Origin: a virus
Strand: one strand, 5' to 3'
DNA: 28,219 nt
Virus record (IMG/VR): IMGVR_UViG_3300044801_000076
Location: 1 to 28,219 of that record
Both the position numbers and the translations under genes were made by a program. This document shows, one piece after another, positions 15,818 through 22,841 of the stretch. The notes beneath the pieces were generated by a model. That model had not been told where the DNA came from and searched no databases. It saw only the letters and a list, made by a program, of their open reading frames with translations. The first letter of the stretch is position 1; each line of letters opens with the position of its first letter.

Positions 15818-17236
15818 ATGGCTATTGGCAAAGATATCGATATTATGGTGGTAGGTCTTTCGGGTAAAGAGTTTGCCGAATACATGAGTCGCTACCTAAA
15901 AGAGGTGAAACAAGAAACAGCCAAAGTGGGTATAATAGCGGCGCAACCTGAAAAAAGTAAGCACCTAGAAACTGCGACCATGCAAATTTATGGCAACTCA
16001 GTTGATTTTGTTGGACCACGGAAAGAAGTCTATACCACAGACAGTAGGGTCCCTCAAGTTACTGAAACTACCCCCGAGGAAGATTCCAAGAGACGCGACT
16101 TCAACTTCAACAGTCTCTTCATGGATCTCGACGACAACAGTATTAAAGACTTCACCGGGCACGGCATTGAGGATATTAAGAATAGGGTTGTGAGAACCCC
16201 TCTTGATCCTTATATCACTTTCATGGACGACCCACTTCGTATATTACGTGCTATTCGTTTGGCCACTAAATTTGGCTTCACGTTATCTCCCGAGTTAATT
16301 AAAGCCGCACAATCTCCTGCCATACAAGATGCCTTCCGCAAGAAAATCTCTCGTGAACGCATGCATGATGAGTTTTACAAGATGCTTACTGGGCCAGATC
16401 CGGTTGGCGCGATGCAACTACTGAAAGAGGTCGGGCTAAGAGACGAAGTGCTGAAATTGCCTGAGAACTTCTCTACATGGGAACTAGATCAGAAATCTCC
16501 TCACCACGATTTTAATGTCTGGGATCACACTTTACAGGCGCTAACTAACTTACAACAGATCATCAAAGATCGTAACCTAGATGACGCTGATAAGTTCATT
16601 ATTAATCTCGGCATGCTTCTTCACGACGTTGGTAAACTTGACCCCTCTATTCCTCAAACAAAGCAGCTAGCTGATAAGATAATCACAGTATATCATGGGC
16701 ACGAAGCTGCCAGCGCTAAAGCTGCTGAACAGATATTACGTAATCTACCAGGAACCAAGGTAGAAGAAATCGAGGCCATTAAGAAGATCATTATTGGTGC
16801 CGGTAAAACAAGCGTGGGGAGAACAGATACTAGTAAAGAATATGATAAAGGCCGTAAGGCATTGGGTAAGTTCGTGCGAGAGATGGGTACATTGTGGGAA
16901 CATGTGATTGATGTTCGTCACGCAGATGCAGCGGGGCACAAAGTTAATCAGTTCGCCACGCATCCAACTAAGTACTACGATACAATGAAAGAGCAGATAC
17001 GTAACTTTAACCCTAATGCTATAATGCAAATGAAACCCCTACTCAACGGCCAAGAACTCATGACCATGTTCAATCGTAAAGGCGGACCATGGATGGCTAA
17101 GTTGATAGCCGCTCTTATAGATTGGCAGCTAGGCAATCCTAATGCTACACCGGAAACAGCGCGAGCTGAGGTGCAGAGACTCTATACTGATTTGGGGCTA
17201 GACAAACAAGCGTCCAGAGCATTGTCCAAGCGAGCG
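15818..17236 (+). other. Polyprotein B unit: CCA-type nucleotidyltransferase catalytic part plus HD domain
   Basis: Residues 1-473. KDIDI (D6, D8) and SVDF (D63) supply the metal-binding carboxylates; KRRDFNFN (91-98), a GIEDI turn and DDPLRILRAIRLA (137-149) follow as in bacterial CCA-adding enzymes. An HD phosphohydrolase domain comes next: WDHT (H237), LLHDVGK (H269, D270) and YHGHE (H293, H295). In cellular enzymes the HD part removes phosphates from repaired tRNA ends. The GGxVRD element is missing because it is encoded at the end of ORF A. Confidence 0.85.
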
Positions 17237-20038
17237 ATTGATACTATGGATTTTATGCTTACTGATTTCGCCGATGAGTTTCCTAAGCATTGTAACATGT
17301 GTCAGAAAGACTATGTAGGGTTAGAGGATTTCTTGACTCTTGCCCTGCCTAACAGCGATGAAGTAAGACCAGAGCTTATAGCAAATGATCCCGGTCTTCA
17401 GTGTATGAGCGACATGTCAGACGAAGATAGTGATGCCGATTTGCTGTATAGAAACTGTTCTTGTGGTAGCACGTTAATTGTAAAAGTTCCATGTATGCAC
17501 CAGGTTAAGACTGCAAAGGCGTTATCTAAACGCGCCAAAGACGCAAAAGACATTATAGATGGGTGGTTTGAAGAAGACCGAAAGAACCCAACCATTAAAG
17601 AAGAGCGACATACCGAAACCAAAGACGTTGAATTATGGCATGGTGTAACCGATACTCAGGCCTTACAAAAACTGTCTAATGGTAGGTATCTCCTTACCCC
17701 GAACCCCAAGTCTGATATGCAGAAGCTATGGTTCGTTCCGACCTTTAACAGTGAATCAAAACGTATTGCTATGGGTTATGCCAACTACGCTATGGTTCGT
17801 GTTATGGTGCCGTTTGAGTTTACTAAGGTAAAAGCCGCCAAGGAAGATGGAAGTGTTAATGAATACACCGAGTCGCATAAAATTGCAGCACCTAAATGGG
17901 AGAGAACATATCAGTGCCAGGAGTATTATTTGCATAATGGGCCGATGGAACTCGATACCAACCAGGTCAAGTTAGCGGCAGACTATGAAGAAGAGATGAT
18001 ATCGCTTAATGCGTCTGTTAAACCCCTGTCTAAACGGGCAGCAGAAGAAACAGTGGAGTTACCGCTTTGGAGAGGAATAAATGACCCAAATACTGTTAAG
18101 AAAGTTGGCAGTAAATACATAATAACCTCTAACCAGGCAGACGGAACTGTTTGGTTTTCCAATGGGTGGACTGCCTCTGGAAGGCAGTTGGCGGAGAAAC
18201 ATTCCTCTTACGCATTGGTAAAAGTCAAGGTGCTATGCAAAATCAATGTTAACTATGATAATGGAAAGAGAGAGATAGACCTAGATTCTATAGTACCTGC
18301 CGGCCCAAGCTGGAAAAGATATGAGCATTCTGCTTCAGGCATAGTTTCTTTTATTCATAATGGTGCTTTAGAAGTGGATGTAAGTTCTGTGCAGGTCGAA
18401 ATAAAGACAAAGCAAGCGTCATTGTCTAAGCGCGCCAAAGAACACAAAGAAGCCGGTGTGTTTATTCCTATTCCGGCCGATTTAGCAAAGCAGTTCAAAT
18501 CACTGGGAGAGCATGATCATAGCCATGCTCATATAACGGTTTTATTCATTGGAGACGTATCTAAAAAACAAGAGTCTAAACTTGTAGAGATCGTAGAAGG
18601 TGTATTGTCCGACCAAGAATCGTTTGAGGTTGAGTTCGAGGACCGTGTTACTTATTTCCCGGTCTCAAAACATTCCGAGGGATGTAAAGTGGCCAAAATC
18701 GGCATTAAGTCAAAGGGACTACATAAGTTACACGACGCTCTTAAGAAAGCCATCAAAGCGGCTGATATAACAATAGAGGATCATTTCCCGGACTACAAAC
18801 CACATACGACCCTTTCATACATGAAGCCGCCGCAAGAGAAATACGACGGCAAAACTCCTACCGGGTCTTTTACGGTTAAGGCGGCTGAAATATGGGGCTG
18901 TGGGAATAAGAAGAAGATACCGTTTGGTAAAGACAAGAAAGCATCATTTAGCCCTCTTTCTAAACGAGCCTCAGTCTATGGCTATTGGCTTGATCCTAAT
19001 GGCCAACTATATCCTGTTGATTATCAACATCACGATAATTTTGTAAGAGACCATGAAGAGTTGTTTGGCCGTGACTATAAAGTTACAGCATACGAGTTGG
19101 CCTTTTCACAGGATTGGATTAGGATTACTATAAATGAAGCCCCTGACAGACTTGATTTTGAGGTGCCAAAATTCGACAATAAGTATCTTGCCAGAATACA
19201 GGCTATCTTGCCTAAATTGCCAACAAGCCGCATGTCAATGATAGATGTTCCAAAAGGTGGTTTCTTATATGTTAAACCATGGGATTTAGTTAGCGCTAGG
19301 AGTTTTGGGCAGCTAAAAGAGATACAGGATAAAGAGAAACCGTTCAGGTCATTTGCTCATGCTATTTCTAAGCGGGCTAAAGCTGATAACATATTAGGGC
19401 TAAAACACAAATTGTCTCCTGATAAGATCACTCGTCTTTATGAACTGGAGTATAAGCTATTCCAACTACAGTCATTAAACTCAAGTCGCCCGTCCACATT
19501 AAAGACTATTGAGCGGCTAAAGGCTGAGCTTTCTATGATGCTGCCAGAAATGCTCCAGATAATGAAGGCGATCTATAGTGAGTGGATTAAGTTTCACGGA
19601 GACGTTATTGAGCCTCAGGATACCCTAAAGAAGGTTAAGATTGAGTATCCTGAAGTAGATCCTAGTAGGCTAGAGGATGAGTATCTAGATTACCAAATGG
19701 GAACTATTACTCCTCATTATAATGCATTCAAGAAGGTGGAGATACAGCTGCAAAAGGAACTATGGTCTAAACCGCCCCTTTCACATATTCTGGAGACATA
19801 TAAACAACTACAGCGCGGGGCAACCGGAAATGTGGGGAATGACGATGCCTTATTTAATCATGCACTAAACGTTTGCCATTTTGGTGGACCGTTCCTAAAC
19901 TACTTTGCCGACACAACTGGTATATCGGGACAGCTATTAACAGACCTGTCAGAGGGCAAATATACCGATAAGTGGGACGTTGAAATATCTAAGTTCGCTG
20001 TTGACGCCTTAAGGCCACTATCAAAACGCGCTAAATAA
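15818..20038 (+). CDS. Multi-domain polyprotein-like ORF B with seven SKRA boundary motifs
   Basis: 1406 residues from ATG 15818, preceded by GGAG at 15806-15809. Seven (L/I)SKRA motifs, ending at residues 473, 573, 741, 873, 1051, 1187 and 1405, split it into: the C-terminal bulk of a CCA-type nucleotidyltransferase with HD domain (1-473), a cysteine-bearing unit (474-573), two tandem paralogous LW(R/H)G units (574-741 and 742-873), a 2H phosphoesterase (874-1051), a YWxDPxG unit (1052-1187) and a helical unit (1188-1405). The protein ends one Lys after the last motif, so the motif caps the C-terminus here just as it lies at the N-terminus of ORF A. A processed polyprotein packaged with the genome is the favoured reading; a motif-linked scaffold of enzymes is the alternative. 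Confidence 0.85.
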   Translation: MAIGKDIDIMVVGLSGKEFAEYMSRYLKEVKQETAKVGIIAAQPEKSKHLETATMQIYGNSVDFVGPRKEVYTTDSRVPQVTETTPEEDSKRRDFNFNSLFMDLDDNSIKDFTGHGIEDIKNRVVRTPLDPYITFMDDPLRILRAIRLATKFGFTLSPELIKAAQSPAIQDAFRKKISRERMHDEFYKMLTGPDPVGAMQLLKEVGLRDEVLKLPENFSTWELDQKSPHHDFNVWDHTLQALTNLQQIIKDRNLDDADKFIINLGMLLHDVGKLDPSIPQTKQLADKIITVYHGHEAASAKAAEQILRNLPGTKVEEIEAIKKIIIGAGKTSVGRTDTSKEYDKGRKALGKFVREMGTLWEHVIDVRHADAAGHKVNQFATHPTKYYDTMKEQIRNFNPNAIMQMKPLLNGQELMTMFNRKGGPWMAKLIAALIDWQLGNPNATPETARAEVQRLYTDLGLDKQASRALSKRAIDTMDFMLTDFADEFPKHCNMCQKDYVGLEDFLTLALPNSDEVRPELIANDPGLQCMSDMSDEDSDADLLYRNCSCGSTLIVKVPCMHQVKTAKALSKRAKDAKDIIDGWFEEDRKNPTIKEERHTETKDVELWHGVTDTQALQKLSNGRYLLTPNPKSDMQKLWFVPTFNSESKRIAMGYANYAMVRVMVPFEFTKVKAAKEDGSVNEYTESHKIAAPKWERTYQCQEYYLHNGPMELDTNQVKLAADYEEEMISLNASVKPLSKRAAEETVELPLWRGINDPNTVKKVGSKYIITSNQADGTVWFSNGWTASGRQLAEKHSSYALVKVKVLCKINVNYDNGKREIDLDSIVPAGPSWKRYEHSASGIVSFIHNGALEVDVSSVQVEIKTKQASLSKRAKEHKEAGVFIPIPADLAKQFKSLGEHDHSHAHITVLFIGDVSKKQESKLVEIVEGVLSDQESFEVEFEDRVTYFPVSKHSEGCKVAKIGIKSKGLHKLHDALKKAIKAADITIEDHFPDYKPHTTLSYMKPPQEKYDGKTPTGSFTVKAAEIWGCGNKKKIPFGKDKKASFSPLSKRASVYGYWLDPNGQLYPVDYQHHDNFVRDHEELFGRDYKVTAYELAFSQDWIRITINEAPDRLDFEVPKFDNKYLARIQAILPKLPTSRMSMIDVPKGGFLYVKPWDLVSARSFGQLKEIQDKEKPFRSFAHAISKRAKADNILGLKHKLSPDKITRLYELEYKLFQLQSLNSSRPSTLKTIERLKAELSMMLPEMLQIMKAIYSEWIKFHGDVIEPQDTLKKVKIEYPEVDPSRLEDEYLDYQMGTITPHYNAFKKVEIQLQKELWSKPPLSHILETYKQLQRGATGNVGNDDALFNHALNVCHFGGPFLNYFADTTGISGQLLTDLSEGKYTDKWDVEISKFAVDALRPLSKRAK
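17237..17536 (+). other. Polyprotein B unit: cysteine-bearing 100-residue domain
   Basis: Residues 474-573. Contains CNMC near the start, then NCSCG and a later single Cys, which could make a zinc site. A very acidic segment (MSDEDSDAD) lies between. Unknown function. Confidence 0.55.
17537..18436 (+). other. Polyprotein B: tandem paralogous LW(R/H)G domains
   Basis: Residues 574-741 and 742-873 align along their length: LWHG versus LWRG, YLLTPN versus YIITSN, LWFVP versus VWFSN, a YA(M/L)V(R/K)V strand, a W(E/K)R segment, and HNGPMELD versus HNGALEVD. They are separate units, each closed by a SKRA motif, so a duplication occurred at unit level. An LxRG strand followed by a WFS-type strand and a YA...V strand is reminiscent of ADP-ribosyltransferase folds, but no complete R-S-E triad can be pointed out. 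That reading is weak. Confidence 0.6.
18437..18970 (+). other. Polyprotein B unit: 2H phosphoesterase (2'-5' RNA ligase-like)
   Basis: Residues 874-1051. Two HxT motifs define the family: HAHITVLFIG (H905, T907) and KPHTTLSY (H996, T998), 91 residues apart, in the usual two-lobed arrangement. Members hydrolyse or form 2',3'-cyclic and 2'-5' phosphodiesters in RNA; the fold also includes the phage anti-CBASS nuclease Acb1. Both catalytic pairs are present. Which substrate it acts on cannot be read from sequence. Confidence 0.85.
18971..19378 (+). other. Polyprotein B unit: YWxDPxG domain, copy 2
   Basis: Residues 1052-1187. Shares the YWxDPxG...V..H..FV..H.E.FG core with copy 1 in ORF A, but has an extra about 75 residues after the core. 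Function unknown. Confidence 0.72.
19379..20035 (+). other. Polyprotein B unit: helical C-terminal domain
   Basis: Residues 1188-1406. Long charged helices (about 1195-1250 and 1300-1340), then a compact segment with HALNVCHFGGPFLNYFAD, ending RPLSKRAK. Not recognised; could be an internal head protein. Confidence 0.55.
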
Positions 20039-20043
20039 CCAAT

Positions 20044-20057
20044 ATCTATCAATATTT
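20044..20057 (+). promoter_or_regulatory. 14-base AT-rich element shared with a second intergenic region (copy 1)
   Basis: ATCTATCAATATTT lies in the 73-base gap before the Dps-like gene and occurs identically at 23935-23948 in the longest gap of the window. Both copies precede a gene by 50-60 bases, as a phage promoter might. No matching host -35/-10 pair is clear, so the role is unproven. Confidence 0.4.
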
Positions 20058-20111
20058 ACACACTAATGTAGATACTCTTCTATCTAACTCTAAAAGGACT
20101 GGTACATACAA

Positions 20112-21377
20112 ATGGTTGATTTCTTTGCACTAATTGGACAGGTATCCATTAAGATAAACGAGATTCTGGACGTAATGTCCGTTGCTATGGACGAAAAAGA
20201 CACCGCCGAGGCTAATAAGCTCTTAATGGAGGCCAAGAAATGGTCGGTTGTTAAACAAGACTTGATAAAGGCAACCAAGGAGAAGTTCGGTGAGAAGCTT
20301 TTGTCTCCTGCCACTAAAGAGATGCTTAAAGGGCTATTACCAGAAAAGCCAGTTACCAATATGAAGCATGAGATGGAACTAATGGGATTACCAGAAAAGT
20401 CTCAACGAAAAGAGGAACTAGATACTATGTTTGAAACCATTCCATCATTAAAAAGGCCTGTATCTTGGGCTCCACCAAAGCACTCTGATGATATTGATGC
20501 AGGTCCAATAGATTTAACTAGCGCCATTAATGTTGAGTCTCTAGTCAAACAAGCCGATGGCGAAGGAAAAGAGTTCAAGCTATTATTGTCGTTTGCTAGA
20601 GCCTTGGCCCACATCTTTCAGCATGCGCATTGGGCCTCAGCAAATACAAACTTCTACGGAGATCACTTGCTCTTTGAGAGGATCTACAACAGCGCTAATG
20701 GAGATATTGACGTTATAGCCGAAAAGGCAGTGGGCATTACAAATGATTCTAGCACCATTAATCCTATCGAGGACATAAAATACACTGCTACCATCGTCAA
20801 CAAGTTAGTCTCTGGTGAGTTTAACCCAGAGTCTTTCTCCGAGATAGGCATCGCGGCCGAGAAAGAGTTCCTTAAACTTATCGAGAAGATGATGGCTGGT
20901 AATAAGTCGGATGGCGTTCAGAATATGCTTCAGGGCATAGCTGATAAACATGAAGGACATCTATACCTCCTACAGCAGCGTAACCGAACAGCCTCATTAT
21001 TAGTTAACACACTTACCAAGTTCGCATTCAATATGGATCGTGCCAGTAGATACTCTGAAGCTGACAAGATTGATGCGATGATTAAAGACCTGTGTGAACG
21101 AACCGGGCTTAAAATATCTGGTGATGATTTGGTTGCCACGTCTAATAAGCTGGATGAGATAGGGCTTTATGAAGAGGCTGACCAAATTGATGGTATGGTA
21201 AAAGAAGCCAAATGTCCTCAGTGCGGCAACCATGAATTTGGGCTAGGCGATACGAATGATATGTGTGAAGATTGTGGTTACCCCATGGTGAGATTACCAC
21301 GAGAGCCGGGCGTTAAAAAGATGTTGACACCGGGCAAACGAAAACACAAAGACGACGATACTTTTGACAAAACCTAA
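20112..21377 (+). CDS. Dps/ferritin-like domain protein with two EAD hairpins and a zinc ribbon
   Basis: 421 residues. Residues about 1-110 are helical and charged. Residues about 155-290 are a Dps-type four-helix domain: HWASANTNFYGDH (H173, H185) and DIDVIAE (D200, E204) reproduce the Dps ferroxidase quartet, with intervals 12, 15 and 4 identical to E. coli Dps (H51, H63, D78, E82). The later KHEGHLYLLQQR fits the last Dps helix. Two copies of the recurring EAD hairpin follow (297-328, 339-366), then a zinc ribbon (C368, C371, C385, C388) and a basic tail. Dps proteins oxidise iron and shield DNA. Here the domain is embedded in a larger phage protein beside virion genes, so a capsid-interior protein is plausible. 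Confidence 0.82.
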   Translation: MVDFFALIGQVSIKINEILDVMSVAMDEKDTAEANKLLMEAKKWSVVKQDLIKATKEKFGEKLLSPATKEMLKGLLPEKPVTNMKHEMELMGLPEKSQRKEELDTMFETIPSLKRPVSWAPPKHSDDIDAGPIDLTSAINVESLVKQADGEGKEFKLLLSFARALAHIFQHAHWASANTNFYGDHLLFERIYNSANGDIDVIAEKAVGITNDSSTINPIEDIKYTATIVNKLVSGEFNPESFSEIGIAAEKEFLKLIEKMMAGNKSDGVQNMLQGIADKHEGHLYLLQQRNRTASLLVNTLTKFAFNMDRASRYSEADKIDAMIKDLCERTGLKISGDDLVATSNKLDEIGLYEEADQIDGMVKEAKCPQCGNHEFGLGDTNDMCEDCGYPMVRLPREPGVKKMLTPGKRKHKDDDTFDKT

Positions 21378-21423
21378 TATTGGGCTAGTACAGGAGATCT
21401 GATTATATAAAGGGAGAACGAAT

Positions 21424-21948
21424 ATGTTCACAAAGATTGTTGCATGGTTAAAGGCAGTTAAGGCGTCAGTGGTAAAGTGGTTTACGTCCGTGGCAGCCGA
21501 ATTAGAGGCTGATGCTAAGAAAGATGTAGCAACTGTGGTAGCTGATGTTACTAAGTTTGTTACAGCGGCCAAGACAGAAGTGAAGACAGTATTGGCATCT
21601 GTTAAGGCAGATTTCGTAGCGGCTAAGGCAGATATTGCAGTGGCCGAAGCTGAAGTTAAGATGGTTATTGCAGATGTTGAGGCGGAAGTGAAGAAGATCG
21701 TTGCGGATGTAAAGGCAGACGTTGTAGCCATCGAAGCTGAAGTAAAGAAGATTGTTGCCGATGTTGATGCGGATATTGCAGATGTTAAAGCAGATATTGC
21801 AACTGTTAAAGCAGTAGTTGCAGTCATTAAAGCAGATATCGCAGCTATTAAGGCAGACATTGTTGCCGTGTCAGCTGTTGTAACACCTGTAACAGTAACT
21901 CCGGTAGTTCCGGCACCAGTTCCGGCCACACCAATTACAATCAAATAA
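21424..21948 (+). CDS. Ala/Val/Lys heptad-repeat protein
   Basis: 174 residues. After a short amphipathic N-terminus (FTKIVAWLKAVKASVVKWF), about residues 25-155 consist almost wholly of seven-residue units such as VKADIAT, IKADIAA and VKKIVAD, with Val/Ile at the first and fourth positions. This predicts one long continuous helix or coiled coil of about 130 residues. The tail is Pro/Val/Thr-rich. GGGAG lies ahead of the ATG. The composition resembles rod-like or apolipoprotein-like amphipathic proteins; it could be a fibre, tape-like spacer or membrane-surface protein. The long open frame on the opposite strand across this gene is a by-product of the repetitive codons. Confidence 0.8.
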   Translation: MFTKIVAWLKAVKASVVKWFTSVAAELEADAKKDVATVVADVTKFVTAAKTEVKTVLASVKADFVAAKADIAVAEAEVKMVIADVEAEVKKIVADVKADVVAIEAEVKKIVADVDADIADVKADIATVKAVVAVIKADIAAIKADIVAVSAVVTPVTVTPVVPAPVPATPITIK

Positions 21949-21970
21949 TAAGCAAGCAAGGAGATGTTCT

Positions 21971-22411
21971 ATGTTTAATCGTCTAATGAAACTGGCTAAT
22001 GAACTAGACTCGTTGGGTCGCTTTAATGAGGCGGATGAAGTAGATGCACTTATACATGCAATAGCGGCGGGCGAAATTGATATTGACGAGGCGCCTATTG
22101 ATTTGACCGAGGAAGATACGGGGCTAACAACTCCTCCTGCGGTCGTACCTCAGGTAGATGATGAGATGGCTAAAATGCGGGCCGAGCGGGACAGGCTATT
22201 GCAAGAGAGCAAAGAACTGACCCTTAAGAAAATGCGCAAGACGCCAAGCAGTGGTATTAAAGTAAGCCCGAAGGGGGCTGTATCAATTTATGGGCTCGGG
22301 CATTGGCCAGTTACTTTATACGCCGGGCAATGGACAAAGCTCTTAGAGATGAAAGAGAAGATCCTGCAGTTCATCGCTGAGAACGAGAAATTCCTGAACA
22401 TAAAGGGATAA
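21971..22411 (+). CDS. Hypothetical protein: N-terminal EAD hairpin plus small C-terminal domain
   Basis: 146 residues. Residues 1-28 (LANELDSLGRFNEADEVDALI) are one of the clearest copies of the recurring hairpin. An acidic linker follows with a DIDEAPIDLT element (37-46) nearly identical to DIDAGPIDLT in the Dps-like protein (127-136). Then come a charged coiled coil (about 64-90) and a compact domain (about 92-146) with the pattern SPKGAVSIYGLG..PVTLY..QW..LL. Function unknown. The hairpin plus the linker motif tie it to the Dps-like protein two genes upstream. Confidence 0.78.
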   Translation: MFNRLMKLANELDSLGRFNEADEVDALIHAIAAGEIDIDEAPIDLTEEDTGLTTPPAVVPQVDDEMAKMRAERDRLLQESKELTLKKMRKTPSSGIKVSPKGAVSIYGLGHWPVTLYAGQWTKLLEMKEKILQFIAENEKFLNIKG

Positions 22412-22413
22412 CA

Positions 22414-22833
22414 ATGAGATTATTATCAGCGAGAGATGTATCATTAACCTGTGAAGCCGGCATCGAAGTGCCGAGTGGCGGGGGTGGTATAGGCGTGAGT
22501 ACCGGGGTGCGTAAATACTGGCGCAAACACTTTCAAAGCGTTTCTGATATGCAAGGTACGAATGATCAGGTTAACTATATGATTTCATTAGACTATTCTA
22601 ATGCCACCCCGGTTCATAGATTCTTGCTTAAGTCGGGAGAAATTGGGGAGATACGCAAGTCGCATAGCTTCTATTATATTGGGGCAATTAGGAAAAACAA
22701 CAGGCATGATGTCATTGTTATTCAAACCTCTTTCAGGGAGGCCCCTGAGCAAATAAAGAGCCGGCGTCTTACTAAAGAATGGCTTGAGGGCGTAATGAGC
22801 GGGAAGATACAAAGGAAAACAAAGGGACAATAG
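22414..22833 (+). CDS. Hypothetical protein
   Basis: 139 residues, not recognised. A Gly-rich stretch (about 20-32) follows a beta-strand-like start, then a basic Trp-containing segment (RKYWRKHF), mixed beta-rich middle (HRFLLKSGEIGEIR, FYYIGAIRK, VIVIQTSF), and a basic helical end. The start lies two bases after the upstream stop, so translation is probably coupled. The basic composition hints at nucleic-acid or capsid contact, without further evidence. Confidence 0.68.
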   Translation: MRLLSARDVSLTCEAGIEVPSGGGGIGVSTGVRKYWRKHFQSVSDMQGTNDQVNYMISLDYSNATPVHRFLLKSGEIGEIRKSHSFYYIGAIRKNNRHDVIVIQTSFREAPEQIKSRRLTKEWLEGVMSGKIQRKTKGQ

Positions 22834-22841
22834 GTTTAAAC

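Noticed and set aside
13206-20038. SKRA as a eukaryotic Kex2/furin-type dibasic cleavage site, suggesting a eukaryotic virus
   Set aside because: Terminase, portal, bacterial-style ribosome sites and tight gene packing show a bacteriophage; only the Lys-Arg pair is similar.
21294-21959. A 221-codon open frame on the minus strand
   Set aside because: It mirrors the repetitive heptad gene on the + strand, has a low-complexity Thr/Ala/Ser translation and fits no neighbour.
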